Below, one piece after another: positions 6,503 through 14,725 of a stretch of DNA of 64,000 nt. The position numbers were made by a program, and so were the translations under genes. The DNA comes from Novosphingobium mathurense. Lineage in GTDB: Bacteria > Pseudomonadota > Alphaproteobacteria > Sphingomonadales > Sphingomonadaceae. The notes under the pieces are model-generated. The model ran no database searches and was not told where the DNA came from. It saw only the letters and a list, made by a program, of their open reading frames with translations. Numbering within the stretch: the first letter of the stretch is position 1; every line of letters begins with the position of its first letter. Location: the NCBI RefSeq assembly GCF_900168325.1, contig NZ_FVZE01000001.1, positions 1 through 64,000 on the forward strand. Reading direction: 5' to 3'.

Positions 6503-8491
6503 ATGTCCGATGACGACGAGATCAAGCCGCGTCTCGGCAAGCAGCGCAGCACCCCTATCCGGCGCGGGCGCAGCTATATGAGCCAGGTCTTGCAGGCCGC
6601 CAATCTCGCCGGCGGCATCAAGTCCGGCGGAGGAAGCCGGGGCCGGTTCCACGGCAACCGCTCGGGTGTCGGCGTGGGCGTCGGCCGCGTGCTCGCCTCG
6701 CGCGACCGTTTCGCCGCTTTTCGCCAGCGCCGTGTCATGGTCAAATCACGCATCGTCCGGCTCGACCGGGCGAAGGGAATGAACGCCGCACGCGCGCATC
6801 TGCGCTATATCCAGCGCGACGGCGTCACCCGCGACGGCACGCCGGGCCAACTCTACACCGCCGAACAGGAAAAGGCCGATGGCCGCGCCTTTCTCGAACG
6901 CGCGGGCGGCGACCGGCATCAGTTCCGCTTCATCGTCTCAGCCGAGGATGGTCAAAGCTACGGCGATCTCAGATCGCTGACCCGCCGCCTGATGACACAG
7001 ATGGAGCAGGATCTGGGCACGAAGCTGGACTGGGTGGCGGTCGATCATTTCAACACCGGCCATCCCCATAGCCATATCGTCCTGCGTGGTAAGGACGAGC
7101 GGGGTCGCGACCTTGTCATCGGTCGCGAATATTTGACGGGTGGCATCCGCGAACGCGCCGCCGAACTGGTGTCGCTCGATCTGGGGCCGCGCACCAATCT
7201 CGAGATCAGCGACCGGCTGCAGCGCGAGATGGAGCAGGAACGGTTGACGAGCATCGACCGGCGTCTGCTGCGTGACATGGATCAGGATCGGATCGTGGAA
7301 GCCGCCGACCGCGATCCATTCCAGCAATCGTTGCGCGCCGGGCGATTGCAAAAGCTTGGTCGGCTGGGTCTTTCGGGCGAGATCGCGCCGGGTCGCTGGC
7401 GGCTCGCCGAAGGTATGGACGATGTGCTGCGCCGGATGGGCGAGCGCGGCGACATCATTCGCACCATGCAGCGGGCCTTCACCGACCACGAGCTGGAGCG
7501 CGCAGGAGCCGACTATGCGATCGCCGATCCCGCGACCATGATACCGATCGTGGGGCGGGTGGTGGAACGCGGCCTTGCGGACGAGATCAACGACCGCCAT
7601 TATCTCATCGTCGATGCGACCGATGGGCGCAGCCATTATGTCGATATCGGCAAGGGGGATGCGACCGATCCGATCCCGGCGGGTGCGCTGGTACGGATCG
7701 ACCCGAAATCGACGATCGCCCGCGCCGTGGATCACACTGTGGCCGAGATCGCCGCCGCCCATGGCGGGCGCTACAGCATCGACATCCATCTGCGCCATGA
7801 TCCCAATGCCACGCAGACCTTCGCCGAAACCCATGTCCGGCGGCTGGAGGCAATGCGCAGGGGCCTGGCCAGAGAGGGAAGCGGGATCAAGCGGGAGGCG
7901 GATGGCACATGGATCATTGCGCCCGATCATATCGAGCGCGCCACCGCGTTCGAGGCCCAGCGGGCGAAGACTGCACCGGTCATCGTCAATACGCTCTCCA
8001 CACTTTCGCTCGACCGGCAGGTGGTCAGCGACGGCGCGACCTGGCTCGATCGCCAGCTTGTCGGCGCGGAAGTGGAACCCCCGCGCGATGCCGGCTTCGG
8101 CAAAGAAGTGAGGGAGGCGCTCGACCGGCGGCGGCAATGGCTGGTGGCGCAAGGACTGGCGCAGGAGGAACAGGGGCGCATCGCCATCCGCACGAACCTG
8201 CTTGCCACCCTGCGGCGACGAGAACTTGCCCGTGTCGCCGGGCAGCTCTCCAGCGAACTCGGGCTGGGCTATGCCGAAGCCCGAAACGGCGAGCGAATTG
8301 AGGGCCTATATCGCCGGCCGGTCGAACTCGCGTCGGGCCGCTACGCTCTGATTGAAAAGAGCCGCGAATTTACCCTCGTGCCATGGCGGCCGGTGCTCGA
8401 CCGCCATATCGGTAAGGAGGTCTCCGGCATCGTGCGCGGCGATGCCATAAGCTGGACCATCGGTCGTCAGCGCGGACCATCAATTTCGTAA
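6503..8491 (+). CDS. Relaxase/mobilization nuclease with DUF3363 domain
   Basis: The 662-residue protein starts at the ATG at 6503, after a GGAGG site at 6490-6494; the in-frame ATG at 6404 is unlikely. The N-terminal 100 residues are basic and glycine/arginine-rich. The relaxase core has RAHLRYIQRDG and the histidine triad HFNTGHPHSHIVLRG (about residues 182-196), which coordinates the metal for nicking at oriT. The C-terminal half is the DUF3363 domain typical of alphaproteobacterial VirD2-like relaxases. It should nick the element DNA and be delivered by TraG through the Trb channel. In related elements traG follows directly; here 10.8 kb of cargo intervenes. Confidence 0.92.
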   Translation: MSDDDEIKPRLGKQRSTPIRRGRSYMSQVLQAANLAGGIKSGGGSRGRFHGNRSGVGVGVGRVLASRDRFAAFRQRRVMVKSRIVRLDRAKGMNAARAHLRYIQRDGVTRDGTPGQLYTAEQEKADGRAFLERAGGDRHQFRFIVSAEDGQSYGDLRSLTRRLMTQMEQDLGTKLDWVAVDHFNTGHPHSHIVLRGKDERGRDLVIGREYLTGGIRERAAELVSLDLGPRTNLEISDRLQREMEQERLTSIDRRLLRDMDQDRIVEAADRDPFQQSLRAGRLQKLGRLGLSGEIAPGRWRLAEGMDDVLRRMGERGDIIRTMQRAFTDHELERAGADYAIADPATMIPIVGRVVERGLADEINDRHYLIVDATDGRSHYVDIGKGDATDPIPAGALVRIDPKSTIARAVDHTVAEIAAAHGGRYSIDIHLRHDPNATQTFAETHVRRLEAMRRGLAREGSGIKREADGTWIIAPDHIERATAFEAQRAKTAPVIVNTLSTLSLDRQVVSDGATWLDRQLVGAEVEPPRDAGFGKEVREALDRRRQWLVAQGLAQEEQGRIAIRTNLLATLRRRELARVAGQLSSELGLGYAEARNGERIEGLYRRPVELASGRYALIEKSREFTLVPWRPVLDRHIGKEVSGIVRGDAISWTIGRQRGPSIS

Positions 8492-8753
8492 GGGGCAATG
8501 ACTGGGGTGTTCGACGATCTGGAATGGCCGGTTTCTTTGTCTATCTGGCCGGACTTGCCGTTCGTTCATTCGGTGATTGGCGCCGTTGAAGTGATTGTAG
8601 TGACGGTCCGGACACTCGACCGACCGTGACAGCCAATGGTTGGCGCGGTTCACGAGAGCCCGGCCCGCAAGGGCGTGGCAATAAGTCATCGGCAGGTAAT
8701 TGAGTGTTAAACGGGGAATTCGCAACGCAGGAAAAGTCCGGCAGCCACGGACA

Positions 8754-9467
8754 TCAAGGCTTTCTGATCACCTTGGTTTTGTAGACAGTTTCTTTAACGT
8801 CGCCAACTGTGCGTTCGACACCGACCCACATATCTTTGCCGTCGCCATCGTATTTGGCGCTATCCGAGAGCTTCTTATACGAACGCGAAGAAATATAGAC
8901 GCACCAGGGATAGTTTCGCACATCGGAAAGCTTGGCCGAGAATGCCGGTGCCTTTCCTATCCAAATGAGATCGTTATTATTACTGATGCCAGCGCGAACG
9001 GCGCGGGCCACACCCACGTCGATCCCTACGCAGTGGGTGATTTGCAACTCGTTGTCGCGCACAGATTTAAATTTTTCCCGTGCTTTCGGCGCGATGATCT
9101 TTTCAACGACATAGTCTATCTCTCTTGCGCAGTTTGCAGCGTTGCTGTTTGGCGTGTCTCCAATAAAGACCCCCATCACGCGATCACCGTCGAAGCTGCG
9201 AATTTCTCCGCCCCAGGCCCTGATGAGGCGGGTGGCAACGTCGAGATAGGCCCGGATAATCTTCGCCGTCGTTTGCCATTGGCAAACGCGGGCAAGGCGA
9301 GACGATCCAGCCAAATCGGCGTAGAGGAACACAGCATCGAGCTTCACGGCACCGTTGCGGAGCGTCACGCTGTCGGAATCCGGCACGGTCCGACCCTCGC
9401 GCTCATCCCAGGCGACGGAAAAAATGTCATCGACGGAATCGCTCAACGTATCGACGAAAGAAGACAT
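8754..9467 (-). CDS. pycC: Pycsar-type pyrimidine nucleotide cyclase (class III cyclase fold)
   Basis: The 237-residue protein is a single class III cyclase domain without a sensor domain. The first metal-binding motif is FLYADLAGSSRLA (Asp51) and the second is IRSFDGDRVMGVFIGD (Asp95); GIDVGVARA and WIGKAPAFSAKLS complete the fold. This short cyclase with YADLAGSS and SFDGDRVMGVF is characteristic of Pycsar enzymes, which make cCMP or cUMP on phage infection. It is the last gene of a minus-strand operon, 20 bases after a cyclic-nucleotide-binding TIR effector, the normal Pycsar pairing. A GAGG site precedes the ATG. The nucleotide made cannot be told from sequence by eye. Confidence 0.85.
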   Translation of the reverse strand: MSSFVDTLSDSVDDIFSVAWDEREGRTVPDSDSVTLRNGAVKLDAVFLYADLAGSSRLARVCQWQTTAKIIRAYLDVATRLIRAWGGEIRSFDGDRVMGVFIGDTPNSNAANCAREIDYVVEKIIAPKAREKFKSVRDNELQITHCVGIDVGVARAVRAGISNNNDLIWIGKAPAFSAKLSDVRNYPWCVYISSRSYKKLSDSAKYDGDGKDMWVGVERTVGDVKETVYKTKVIRKP

Positions 9468-9487
9468 TCGGACCTCATATCAAGCAA

Positions 9488-10423
9488 TCAGCGGGCGCGC
9501 CTGTCGGTGAACACGCCTTCCTTTTCAATGTGCTCCTTCGCTTCGATGCAGGCGTTGCGCACCGTGCGCTTCATTTCATCGTCGGAACCGGTCCGATATC
9601 GCAACGTGGTCAAACCTGCTGCATCGCTCGGCAAACGAACGCCGTCATCTGCGCAAACTAGAAGCATTGATCGCCGACGCCCCAGCACGCCGAGAGAAAT
9701 CCCAAATTCGAGATGGACATTGTCGCGAGCAACTTGATGGGTTTCGCCTCGCATGGTGAGGGTGTCATCCGCTCCGACAACGGCAATCGTGAAGTCGGAC
9801 GATTCAATCGCGTCCATCAGCGAGCTTATGGGATAATCGGAAATGCTGAATGTCCCTTTATCCCACAGTTGAACTGCAATTTCCTTGGAATCGAGATTCC
9901 GCACGATTTCATTCGCGACACCGATCTTCTCAGATGACGAAATCACGAAAATTCTGGGAATGTCATTTGTTTGCCCAATGCCCTTGTTTCGCTCGTCAAG
10001 CCGTCCTGCGACCACATCAAGCATCCGCTTCAAATAGGCAGGGCTATCGCGCGTAATCTCATCCAGCGCAGTGCGCTTGAGGCGAAGTACTAGCGCCTCG
10101 CCGATCGCCGAAACGGTAGCCGTGCGAGGCCGCGCTGGGGATGTACCGGTAAGCTCCCCTACATGCGTGCCAGCCTCGCGTACCGCCTGCGGACGCCCGT
10201 TGATGGTGATCTGCATCTTTCCGGCAAGAATGAGAAACAGGTCGTCGTCCCAGTCGCCTTGCTTGATGATGACATCGCCATCGGCAATTTCCTGCAACAC
10301 CCCGGCGGCAACGATCTGTTCGGCAAGGTCCTTGTCATTCGCGACCAAATCCTGGCCGCAAACCGCTTCTATGAGCCTGCCTTTGTTTTCGTCTCCACTA
10401 AATCTATCCAGCAATGCGCCCAT
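9488..10423 (-). CDS. pycTIR: Pycsar effector: cyclic-nucleotide-binding domain plus TIR-like domain
   Basis: The 311-residue protein starts at the ATG at 10423, behind GGAGGA; the longer frame to 10456 would overlap the previous gene. Residues about 10-140 form a cyclic-nucleotide-binding domain (DVIIKQGDWDDDLFLILAGK, phosphate-binding cassette GELTGTSPARPRTATV). Residues about 157-300 match the CAP12/Pycsar TIR family: PRIFVISSSEK, DFTIAVVGADD, ARDNVHLEFGISLGVLGRR (candidate catalytic Glu239) and LPSDAAGL. Known PycTIR effectors bind cCMP or cUMP and then destroy NAD+, causing abortive infection. It sits between the E2-like gene and pycC in the same operon. Confidence 0.87.
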   Translation of the reverse strand: MGALLDRFSGDENKGRLIEAVCGQDLVANDKDLAEQIVAAGVLQEIADGDVIIKQGDWDDDLFLILAGKMQITINGRPQAVREAGTHVGELTGTSPARPRTATVSAIGEALVLRLKRTALDEITRDSPAYLKRMLDVVAGRLDERNKGIGQTNDIPRIFVISSSEKIGVANEIVRNLDSKEIAVQLWDKGTFSISDYPISSLMDAIESSDFTIAVVGADDTLTMRGETHQVARDNVHLEFGISLGVLGRRRSMLLVCADDGVRLPSDAAGLTTLRYRTGSDDEMKRTVRNACIEAKEHIEKEGVFTDRRAR

Positions 10424-10440
10424 AGTATCCTCCAATCCTT

Positions 10441-11163
10441 TCAGCGTAATCCGCACGACTTCATTTTACCGCAACAAGTTTCGCCCAAAGCGCGGGCATC
10501 CTGCCAGTATTTTTCAAGATGAAACTTCCTCTTCTGCTCACAAGAGACAAGTTCCAGCATTAGCGTCCGCTTCTTGCAGTCCTTGCGCACAATCGGCCAC
10601 TTGCGACGACTTTTGTGCTTGCACCCTATTGGGCATGGTGCCCGACCGTTGATCGGGTTGCCCTTCTTGTCGAAAAAACGAAGATTGGGATCGGTGATCC
10701 ATGAGGGCTCGCCCAGATAGGCGGCGGCGTATTCCTCTTCAAAGCCAAGCTCGCGTGCCGCGATGAGCGCCTTTTCGTGCCATTCGCCTGCACCGCCATG
10801 GTCGAGCGCGTGCGCTGGCGGCCAGATACCTGTCTTTTCGGCAATCGACTGGCAGCAAAGGTACTGCCTTAGTTGCTCCCACCATTGAATGGCCGTCTCG
10901 TCCGATACCACTTCGAGAGTATGCAGGTCCAGACAAAAGGTCTGATCGCGTTGTATGTGGCGTTCGGGACAACGGGCCGGGAAATTTGTGCCGGGAGTTT
11001 CTTCCCTAACGCTGAGCGTCGAATATCCCTGTATGTGCAATTTTATGCCGGAGCCCGACCAGAGAGTGCCGGGCACATACGCTGTGCCTACAAGAAACAG
11101 CGACGACGATGTTTCTATCGAAAACCAGGCGGGGCAGTTGCCTTCTAAATGACGGGATGGCAT
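10441..11163 (-). CDS. E2-like, cysteine-rich protein of the cyclase operon
   Basis: The 240-residue protein is not part of ordinary two-gene Pycsar. The segment CPERHIQRDQTFCLDL (residues 65-80) has the H...C arrangement of prokaryotic ubiquitin-conjugating E2-like proteins, with Cys77 as possible active cysteine. WWEQLRQYLCCQ and HALDHGGAGEWHE follow. The C-terminal 65 residues carry seven cysteines (177, 181, 196, 208, 230, 231, 237), probably metal-binding. It resembles the E2-associated cysteine-rich family seen beside nucleotide cyclases in other bacteria, but this is from memory of motifs. It is 6 bases after the tandem cyclase and 17 before the effector, so co-expressed. The start has only a weak ribosome site. 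Confidence 0.6.
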   Translation of the reverse strand: MPSRHLEGNCPAWFSIETSSSLFLVGTAYVPGTLWSGSGIKLHIQGYSTLSVREETPGTNFPARCPERHIQRDQTFCLDLHTLEVVSDETAIQWWEQLRQYLCCQSIAEKTGIWPPAHALDHGGAGEWHEKALIAARELGFEEEYAAAYLGEPSWITDPNLRFFDKKGNPINGRAPCPIGCKHKSRRKWPIVRKDCKKRTLMLELVSCEQKRKFHLEKYWQDARALGETCCGKMKSCGLR

Positions 11164-11169
11164 GGCCGC

Positions 11170-12747
11170 TCACAGCTTCGCATGTGCCCTCATTGGCTCG
11201 GGTGCGTGCGCGCGCATCGGCTCCGCCTGCACAGACGAAACGTAAGGCGATGCCATTGTTCCCAGAAGCATTGCCGACGCATCATAATCCATGTTGGAAA
11301 TGACGCGCTCACTCCCAAAGATTTGCCGAACGACGGCAGGCGCAACCGCATAGGCCTTCTCGCCTATCGCGGTTTCCGTTCCTGTGCACCGGCGCTGTTC
11401 GTTCTCCGAAACGCAGGTGGCGCGGCTTGTCGCAGTCCTGACGCTGGCCGCACCGCGAAGCCCGATGCGGCAGATTGGTGTCGGGCCGAAGTCGATGCCG
11501 ATGGCAAGGCCGAGGCCCGCGATACCCGGCAAGGCCATCTTGCAAAGATCGAAGGAGGAACGAATACCACCTGCCGCGTTCACTGAGGCACGGATGGAAT
11601 CCATCGCGTTGGTCTCGCGAGAATTTCCCTCTGCGAGAAGTCCGTGCACACAATCGCCGACGAAGCGCACTTTGCGCCCCCCAAAATCTTCCCGCAGCAC
11701 AGCAGCCATCTCGGCGCGGAGCACATGCAGATTGGCAACGGCTTCAGCTACATTTTCGGTCTGGATTGCGTGATCCACATAGGCAGTGAAACCGTCGATG
11801 TCTGCGAAGATCGAGGCCAGTGGCATGCGTATCGCGTTGCTGGGGGGATGCTCGGCAAACACGATGTCCTTGAGCGGCGGTTCCTTATGGTGAAAGCGGA
11901 AGGCTGCATCTGAAGCCTGCTCGGGATATTCGCGGCGCTTCATCTGAGCTTCAAAATCAATATAGGCTTTCGCCAGACGCGTGTCGGCATCGAATGTCTG
12001 ACCTCGGGCACTGACGCCCTCTTGCAGAAATCCTGTTTCCACGGCCTTTGCCAGAGCGGTGAAGGAAGTTGGCGCGTTCTGGTCTCTCGCGTGCTGCACA
12101 CGATTGCTGAGAAAGATGCCTTCTTCGTCTCCGTCAGCGAGCTTGGCCGCATGGTTTGCAGGGCTACCGATGAAAAGGGGGTCGGGCTCGTCACGCTTGC
12201 CGCTATCGATTGCCACCGCCGGACCGCTGTCTATGCCGACCCGCACCGCCGTTTGAAACTCGGGGAAATCGTTGCCGAGGCGCTCGACCATCTGGCGAAA
12301 TGCCGCTGCAAACGAGATCGCCTTGCGAATGCGCTCCGGTTCGTTCTCTCGCCCTTCGGGGGTTAGCACGACAGCATGGAGACGTGAGCCGTGGAAATCG
12401 ACGCGCTGGATATCAAACTCGTCGATAAGGCTGTCGCAGGCACTGTAGTGTGTATGCAGGAATTCTAAAGCGCGCCGATGGCTCGCTTCGGTCTCAACGC
12501 CAGCGTCTTCAAGGACACCGTTGAAATCGATGAGGTTCGCATAGATATGCGCACCGTGCGTTGTGATGGCGCGGTTGCGGGGCACACGAAGAATTGCGAG
12601 TTTATCGTCAGTGAGCCCGCCGCTCGCCTTCAGAACTCGCCTTTCACCCAGATACCGGGCAAAATCCTCGACGACAATTTCACCTTGCGGAACGGTCTCT
12701 TTGAACCGCTGGATGCGTAGTGCTGCACGTTCCTGATTCCAGGCCAT
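11170..12747 (-). CDS. Tandem nucleotide cyclase: degenerate first domain, intact second
   Basis: The 525-residue protein has two class III cyclase-like domains. Domain 1 (about 64-215) keeps the fold signatures (AHIYANLIDFNGVL, AVRVGIDSGPAV, FIGSPANHAAKLAD) but has Asn71 and GS (120-121) where the two metal-binding aspartates belong, so it should be inactive. Domain 2 (about 308-485) has ASIFADIDGFTAYV (Asp316) and RFVGDCVHGLL (Asp365), both intact. The C-terminus repeats PMRAHA twice. It may be a pseudo-heterodimeric cyclase or a sensor-regulated enzyme. It begins the dense part of the minus-strand operon; a GAGG site precedes the ATG. Confidence 0.75.
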   Translation of the reverse strand: MAWNQERAALRIQRFKETVPQGEIVVEDFARYLGERRVLKASGGLTDDKLAILRVPRNRAITTHGAHIYANLIDFNGVLEDAGVETEASHRRALEFLHTHYSACDSLIDEFDIQRVDFHGSRLHAVVLTPEGRENEPERIRKAISFAAAFRQMVERLGNDFPEFQTAVRVGIDSGPAVAIDSGKRDEPDPLFIGSPANHAAKLADGDEEGIFLSNRVQHARDQNAPTSFTALAKAVETGFLQEGVSARGQTFDADTRLAKAYIDFEAQMKRREYPEQASDAAFRFHHKEPPLKDIVFAEHPPSNAIRMPLASIFADIDGFTAYVDHAIQTENVAEAVANLHVLRAEMAAVLREDFGGRKVRFVGDCVHGLLAEGNSRETNAMDSIRASVNAAGGIRSSFDLCKMALPGIAGLGLAIGIDFGPTPICRIGLRGAASVRTATSRATCVSENEQRRCTGTETAIGEKAYAVAPAVVRQIFGSERVISNMDYDASAMLLGTMASPYVSSVQAEPMRAHAPEPMRAHAKL

Positions 12748-12799
12748 TCTACCTCACTCTCCGCAGCATCACGGGCTGCGCTTTCATTGTTGACCGCAA

Positions 12800-13033
12800 T
12801 CAGCCCTTTGGCGGATTGGGATCGTTGCCATGGCTGTCGCTGCTGGCGATGCGGCCATCCTTATTGTGGATCCGGAATTCGGTGCCCTGATTGCGGCTGA
12901 TCTCGCGACCCCGATCAATAGCTTCCCGCTTGGTGTCCGCATGTACGCTCGCGCGTCCTGCTCCACCCCGTTTCACGTCCCATCCGCCGTTTGGATTCGG
13001 TACGACGTGGTGGGACTTCGGCCCTTTGCCCAT
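12800..13033 (-). CDS. DUF2188 domain protein
   Basis: The 77-residue protein starts at the ATG at 13033, with GGAG about 10 bases upstream. It has the DUF2188 pattern: HHVVPNPNGGWDVKRGG, TKREAIDRGREISRNQG, TEFRIHNKDGRIAS and SHGNDP. The family is small, widespread and of unknown function; it is often next to stress or phage-related regulators. It lies 52 bases before the tandem cyclase in the same direction, so it may be the first gene of the defence operon. Confidence 0.8.
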   Translation of the reverse strand: MGKGPKSHHVVPNPNGGWDVKRGGAGRASVHADTKREAIDRGREISRNQGTEFRIHNKDGRIASSDSHGNDPNPPKG

Positions 13034-13068
13034 GAGCTGTGCTCCGTAAAGCTCGCGAGGCACACTTT

Positions 13069-13142
13069 ATACCTCTACTCCGAACATGCTTGCACAGTTG
13101 CTATTCGGCAGTCAAGCCTATAAAATACCTCTACACCGAACA
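13069..13142. promoter_or_regulatory. Direct repeats in the divergent XRE/cyclase-operon control region
   Basis: ATACCTCTACTCCGAACA (13069-13086) and ATACCTCTACACCGAACA (13125-13142) match at 17 of 18 positions, 56 bases apart, in the 131-base gap between DUF2188 (minus) and the XRE repressor (plus). The second copy overlaps a plausible plus -10 (TAAAAT, 13121-13126, with TTGCTA at 13098-13103). The first abuts a minus-strand TATAAA (13066-13071). The layout fits two operators for the XRE protein, each covering one divergent promoter. Confidence 0.55.
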
Positions 13143-13164
13143 CGGCAAGGCGGGAGAAGCGGTT

Positions 13165-13488
13165 TTGGCAAATATCCTTGGGGAAAAGATTCGTAAGTTG
13201 CGCAAAGAGAAGGGATTGACGCTGGACAAGCTCGCCGATTTAACGGGGTCGAGCAAAAGCTATATATGGGAGCTGGAAAACAAGAACCCTCCAAGGCCGT
13301 CTGCGGAAAAACTCGCAAAAATTGCCGAACAACTTGAAACGACAATCGAGTTTTTACTCGACGAAGGTGATGAACTCTCGCAGGAAGATGCGGCCGATGC
13401 GCGTTTTTATCGCCAATATCGAAAGATGGATTCCGCGACGAAGGCAAAAGTGCGTCAGATCATAAAGCTTTGGGATGAGGATACATGA
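13165..13488 (+). CDS. XRE-family repressor
   Basis: The 107-residue protein probably starts at the TTG at 13165, 8 bases after GGGAG; no ATG fits as well. ILGEKIRKLRKEKGLTLDKLADLTGSSKSYIWELEN is a classic XRE helix-turn-helix, followed by a short acidic linker and a C-terminal helix (KAKVRQIIKLWDE). The stop overlaps the next start (ATGA). XRE repressors paired with ImmA/IrrE proteases control excision or stress genes of mobile elements, being cleaved on induction. Its likely operators are the repeats at 13069-13142. Confidence 0.85.
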   Translation: MANILGEKIRKLRKEKGLTLDKLADLTGSSKSYIWELENKNPPRPSAEKLAKIAEQLETTIEFLLDEGDELSQEDAADARFYRQYRKMDSATKAKVRQIIKLWDEDT

Positions 13489-14387
13489 CCAAGAGCTGGT
13501 CGCCGCAACGCTGGGCAAACTCCATCACGACAATGCTCAATGCAGTGTACGGCGATGCACCGAAGCGTTTTCCGGTCAATATTCCACAGCTCGCCAAGGA
13601 ATATTCAAAGCAGCGTTTCCCTGACGACTCGATCACGCTGGTGAAGGGGGCGTCCTTGCCGGGGTTCGATGGCGCGCTCTACCGTGCCCCATCGGCGAAG
13701 AAAGGTTGGGGGATCGTTTACAACGATGCGATCAGGTCGCCAGGCCGGATCAATTTCACGCTGGGACATGAGTTCGGTCACTACCTGCTTCACCGCCTTG
13801 CATATCCCGATGGGATGGAATGCGGCGACCAGGACATGGTGCGCTGGGACAGCGAATACGCACAGATCGAGCAACAGGCTAACGAATTTGCCGTCGGCCT
13901 GCTTATGCCTCTCGATGATTTCCGCAGACAAATCGACCCAAAAGCGAAACCCACCCTTGATGAGATCGGCGCTTGCGCTGCGAGATACGACGTTTCGCTG
14001 ATAGCGGCGACGTTACGTTGGCTTCAATTCACCGAGCGCCGGTCCGTGCTCGTCGTTTCGCGAGACGGCTATATTCTTTGGACAAGATCGAGTGATCGCG
14101 CGCTCAAGACCGGTGCATATTTCAAGACGGTTGGCCGCCCACCGATTGCGGTGCCCGCTCTGTCCCTCGCCGCGCGCTCCGATCCTCTGAATAGCAAGGG
14201 CGCAATCGAGCATGGCGCAGACGTATGGTTTGCCGAGCCATGCGAGGAAATCGCCCTCGTCTCCGACCACTACGATTTCACGATCTCGCTGCTGCATCTT
14301 GGTCGAGCCGAAAAGCGGACGTGGATGGACGAAGACGAGGTTGAAGATTCCTTCGGCCTGATGCAGCGCAAGTTGCGCATTGAATAG
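13485..14387 (+). CDS. ImmA/IrrE-family metallopeptidase
   Basis: The 300-residue protein has the zincin motif LGHEFGHYLLH (about residues 90-100) and the downstream acidic segment EYAQIEQQANEFAVGLLMP, which supplies the third metal ligand. The C-terminal third (about 185-290) is an extra domain often found in this family. It should cleave the co-transcribed XRE repressor in response to a signal, as ImmA does in ICEBs1. If the repressor also acts on the divergent operon, defence expression would depend on this protease (inference). Confidence 0.87.
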   Translation: MTKSWSPQRWANSITTMLNAVYGDAPKRFPVNIPQLAKEYSKQRFPDDSITLVKGASLPGFDGALYRAPSAKKGWGIVYNDAIRSPGRINFTLGHEFGHYLLHRLAYPDGMECGDQDMVRWDSEYAQIEQQANEFAVGLLMPLDDFRRQIDPKAKPTLDEIGACAARYDVSLIAATLRWLQFTERRSVLVVSRDGYILWTRSSDRALKTGAYFKTVGRPPIAVPALSLAARSDPLNSKGAIEHGADVWFAEPCEEIALVSDHYDFTISLLHLGRAEKRTWMDEDEVEDSFGLMQRKLRIE

Positions 14388-14725
14388 GGGCGTGGGCAAC
14401 GACGGCTTTGTCCCCAGATCTGGTCAGTCGGTCCACCGTGAGAGCTTGATGAACAAACGGAAGCTTTCGAGAAGCCAATTTGAACGGCTGAACGACGGCT
14501 ATGTTGGCGGCACCTGCCTGAACGAAGGTCGGATTACTTTGATACACCCCCCCCGAACCCAAAGCTCCAGCCCATGCAGGCTGGCTGGCGCGCGGAAAGG
14601 TGCCTTGGCGTAACCACGTCGATCGACTTGAATCTCAGGGGGCCGGCGCCGACATTTGAGCGATAGTCCAGCCCGACCGAAATGCTCGCCGCCTCGGTCA
14701 AGCCAGCGTGGGAAGTTCGGCCGCT
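14388..14725. other. Non-coding gap
   Basis: This 338-base stretch between the ImmA-like and HNH-like genes shows no convincing reading frame. It has a run of C at about 14547-14555 and otherwise nothing recognisable. Confidence 0.35.

Noticed and set aside
5818..6513. 231-codon frame between lytic transglycosylase and relaxase
   Set aside because: It crosses the palindrome at 5912-5978 and the small coiled-coil gene, and reads as low-similarity Arg/Ser-rich sequence.
6938..8152. 404-codon minus frame opposite the relaxase
   Set aside because: The relaxase with its histidine triad is the real gene; the antisense frame has no start site or domain.
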